Shown here in pieces: positions 7,201 to 7,284 of a DNA stretch of 7,284 nucleotides. The DNA comes from Chloroflexota bacterium (GTDB lineage Bacteria > Chloroflexota > Anaerolineae > Promineifilales > Promineifilaceae): positions 1 to 7,284 of the forward strand of contig JAJRTP010000404.1 in the NCBI GenBank assembly GCA_024278255.1, given 5' to 3'. Below the pieces are notes generated by a model. The model had not been told where the DNA came from. It searched no databases and worked only from the letters and a program-made list of their open reading frames with translations. The translations under genes were made by a program, and so were the position numbers. Position 1 is the stretch's first letter. Every line of letters begins with the position of its first letter.

Positions 7201-7284
7201 CCAGACGGGCGCGCAGGTCAGGATCGTTTTCGGCCCGGTTACGGCCGTAACGCCATACCAACCCCTCCTCACACAAAGCGCGCA
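4274..7284 (-). CDS. dnaE: DNA polymerase III alpha subunit (DnaE), 5' partial
   Basis: This is the catalytic subunit of the replicative polymerase. The frame runs off the window edge, so the PHP domain and the start of the palm are missing; the TTG at 7276 is an internal Leu codon. Residue numbers here count from that TTG. The palm holds MPDIDLDY (D122 and D124, matching E. coli D401/D403) and GLLKVDFLGL (D289, matching D555). The segments IITFGTMGARAAIRDVGR, SLYRPGPMENIPEYIRR, VYQEQI and FNKAHAADYA are DnaE hallmarks. An OB-fold lies at about 738-812. Two features are unusual. The normal GPGRGSxAGS loop is replaced by a Trp-rich insert of about 25 residues before VRGSGAGS (residues about 53-89). 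A disordered Gly/Asn- then Pro-rich linker (about 832-928) separates the OB-fold from a small C-terminal domain (about 929-1000, with VGNWQEACRRALRL). No intein or frameshift is seen. The nitroreductase gene follows 96 bp downstream on the same strand. Confidence 0.97.
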   Translation of the reverse strand, partial: RALCEEGLVWRYGRNRAENDPDLRARLEHELNIIHSMGFDTYFLIVWDLCEWAARTDRWWEAHQDPFPYDGYNEWKANDIWWNVRGSGAGSVVAFTLGVTNIEPLANGLIFERFLNPGRVSMPDIDLDYPDDTRHWMVAYTKRRYGSEKVAQIITFGTMGARAAIRDVGRALDMPLSEVDTIARMVPAIPGKPAHITDVLDKEHEFYSVELEERYKRETAVKELLDTARSLEGISRHASSHAAGVIISDRPLVEYVPLNRPTGGEEGLGGVDRVTQWPMEIVESIGLLKVDFLGLSTLTVMRRAARLIEERYSIQYTMDNIPYDVGQEGPDPDKKPEALFDMLERGEVAGVFQVEGSGMRRLMMEMKPRRFDHIIAAISLYRPGPMENIPEYIRRMHAAIFEDKNIVEYHTPALEPILNDTYGILVYQEQIIRIASDLAGYEPGEADMIRKAVAKKKKKLMEEHRQKFTEGAMANGFSREVCEAIWADIEFFARYGFNKAHAADYAKVTCQTAFLKAHYPVEYLTAMLSVERDNTDKVRRYFSEAKALGIDVAPPDINTSALDFTIEDDGERPLIRFGLGAIKNAGAGAIMLIIAEREENGPFASLKEFCERVDLKRVGKRPLEYMAKGRVFDCWGTPPQIIDALDRMVNYSTTEHSAASTGQMSLFGAVGGAPKLDIHVDLLHPEDRVTAVSHKELLEWEKEALGVHVSEHPLERPLAQLLPLTNVTISELDANWNGKSVKLAGMISQIRTLTTKKGDPMAFGTLEDLDGHVDLVFFPRTWKQVREEVDVDQVMLVIGKVQFKGDDPSILVDRVNTNPQIAQAVGEEAALVVEKRPSSANGNGRGNGRSSGNGSSHVSAPPSPPPDDFVAEPAPAFNAAPPPPPNFDDDALAQPVVTAVAPPPTANRQSPAPSVQPPVTEYRPPITDHRTVVIEIKPVGNWQEACRRALRLVNEYEGNDGLSMCITGQEMQMSFPDRRTRSCPELFEALRLIPAVARVYNE
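4494..4577 (-). repeat. Degenerate heptanucleotide tandem repeat (12 units) inside dnaE
   Basis: Starting at 4494, twelve consecutive 7-base units on the + strand all fit YGGNNNY: cggtgat, cggtaat, cggtggt, cggtatt, cggtgac, cggtggt, tggacgc, tgggagc, tggggat, tggcggt, tggcagt, tggtggt. The first six share CGGT and the last six start TGG. One degenerate unit (ggggcca) follows, and then cggccgt, part of an ACGGCCGT octamer, falls in the same register. Three units equal seven codons, so the DnaE linker shows heptads PPTANRQ, SPAPSVQ, PPVTEYR and PPITDHR (residues 901-928). It resembles the short tandem heptamers of filamentous cyanobacteria in unit length only. Confidence 0.85.

Larger units (their letters stand above)
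121..7248. repeat. Highly iterated palindrome ACGGCCGT, 23 dispersed copies
   Basis: Exact copies start at 121, 803, 932, 1214, 1325, 1961, 2085, 2508, 2661, 3326, 3405, 3701, 3744, 4028, 4584, 4736, 4771, 5131, 5208, 5416, 5563, 6621 and 7241. Random expectation is about 0.1-0.2 copies in this length. All five genes contain copies, and one lies in the 11-bp gap between the sortase and XRE stop codons. The 22 coding copies are read as Thr-Ala-Val (12), Asn/Asp/Tyr-Gly-Arg (5) and x-Arg-Pro (5), covering all three codon phases, so protein sequence does not explain them. The core CGGCCG occurs about 28 times, and 23 of these have A before and T after, so the unit really is eight bases. Confidence 0.92.

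Noticed and set aside
121..7248. ACGGCCGT copies as a CRISPR array or as operators of one regulator
   Set aside because: Spacing is irregular, most copies are inside coding sequence, and the number is far too high for a local regulator.
7274..7276. TTG as the start of dnaE
   Set aside because: The frame continues upstream to the window edge, and the sequence at this point is the internal LCEEGLxxRYG segment of DnaE; the PHP domain must lie outside.

Overview
The window carries five protein genes and looks like a chromosomal segment from a bacterium of mid-range GC content, most plausibly Chloroflexota (Anaerolineae-like). That assignment is an inference. It rests on the combination of a C25 (gingipain-type) peptidase ending in a short FLPxVxR-like tail, a nearby sortase, a deazaflavin-dependent nitroreductase-family protein, and a DnaE with a long disordered C-terminal linker. 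No rRNA or other taxonomic marker is present.

Layout. Positions 1-2455 (+) hold the 3' part of a secreted C25 cysteine peptidase gene whose start lies before the window. After a 46-bp gap comes a membrane-anchored sortase (2502-3323, +). The sortase ends 11 bp from a convergent block read on the minus strand: an XRE-type regulator resembling an antitoxin (3335-3643), a nitroreductase-family protein (3668-4177), and the 3' part of dnaE, the DNA polymerase III alpha subunit (4274-7284), whose start lies beyond the window. The two + strand genes suggest a cell-surface module. The minus-strand block joins replication with a small nitroreductase/regulator pair.

The most striking signal is at the DNA level. 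The octamer palindrome ACGGCCGT occurs 23 times in 7.3 kb, against about 0.1-0.2 expected. It is found in all five genes, in all three codon phases and in one intergenic gap. It behaves like a highly iterated palindrome comparable in style to cyanobacterial HIP1, but with a different sequence. Further unusual structures are twelve consecutive heptamers (YGGNNNY) inside the dnaE linker and a nested 76-bp inverted repeat that spans the dnaE stop codon and whose mismatches are G-U pairs only in minus-strand RNA. A perfect TATAAT also lies 7 nt before the sortase start codon, suggesting a leaderless transcript.
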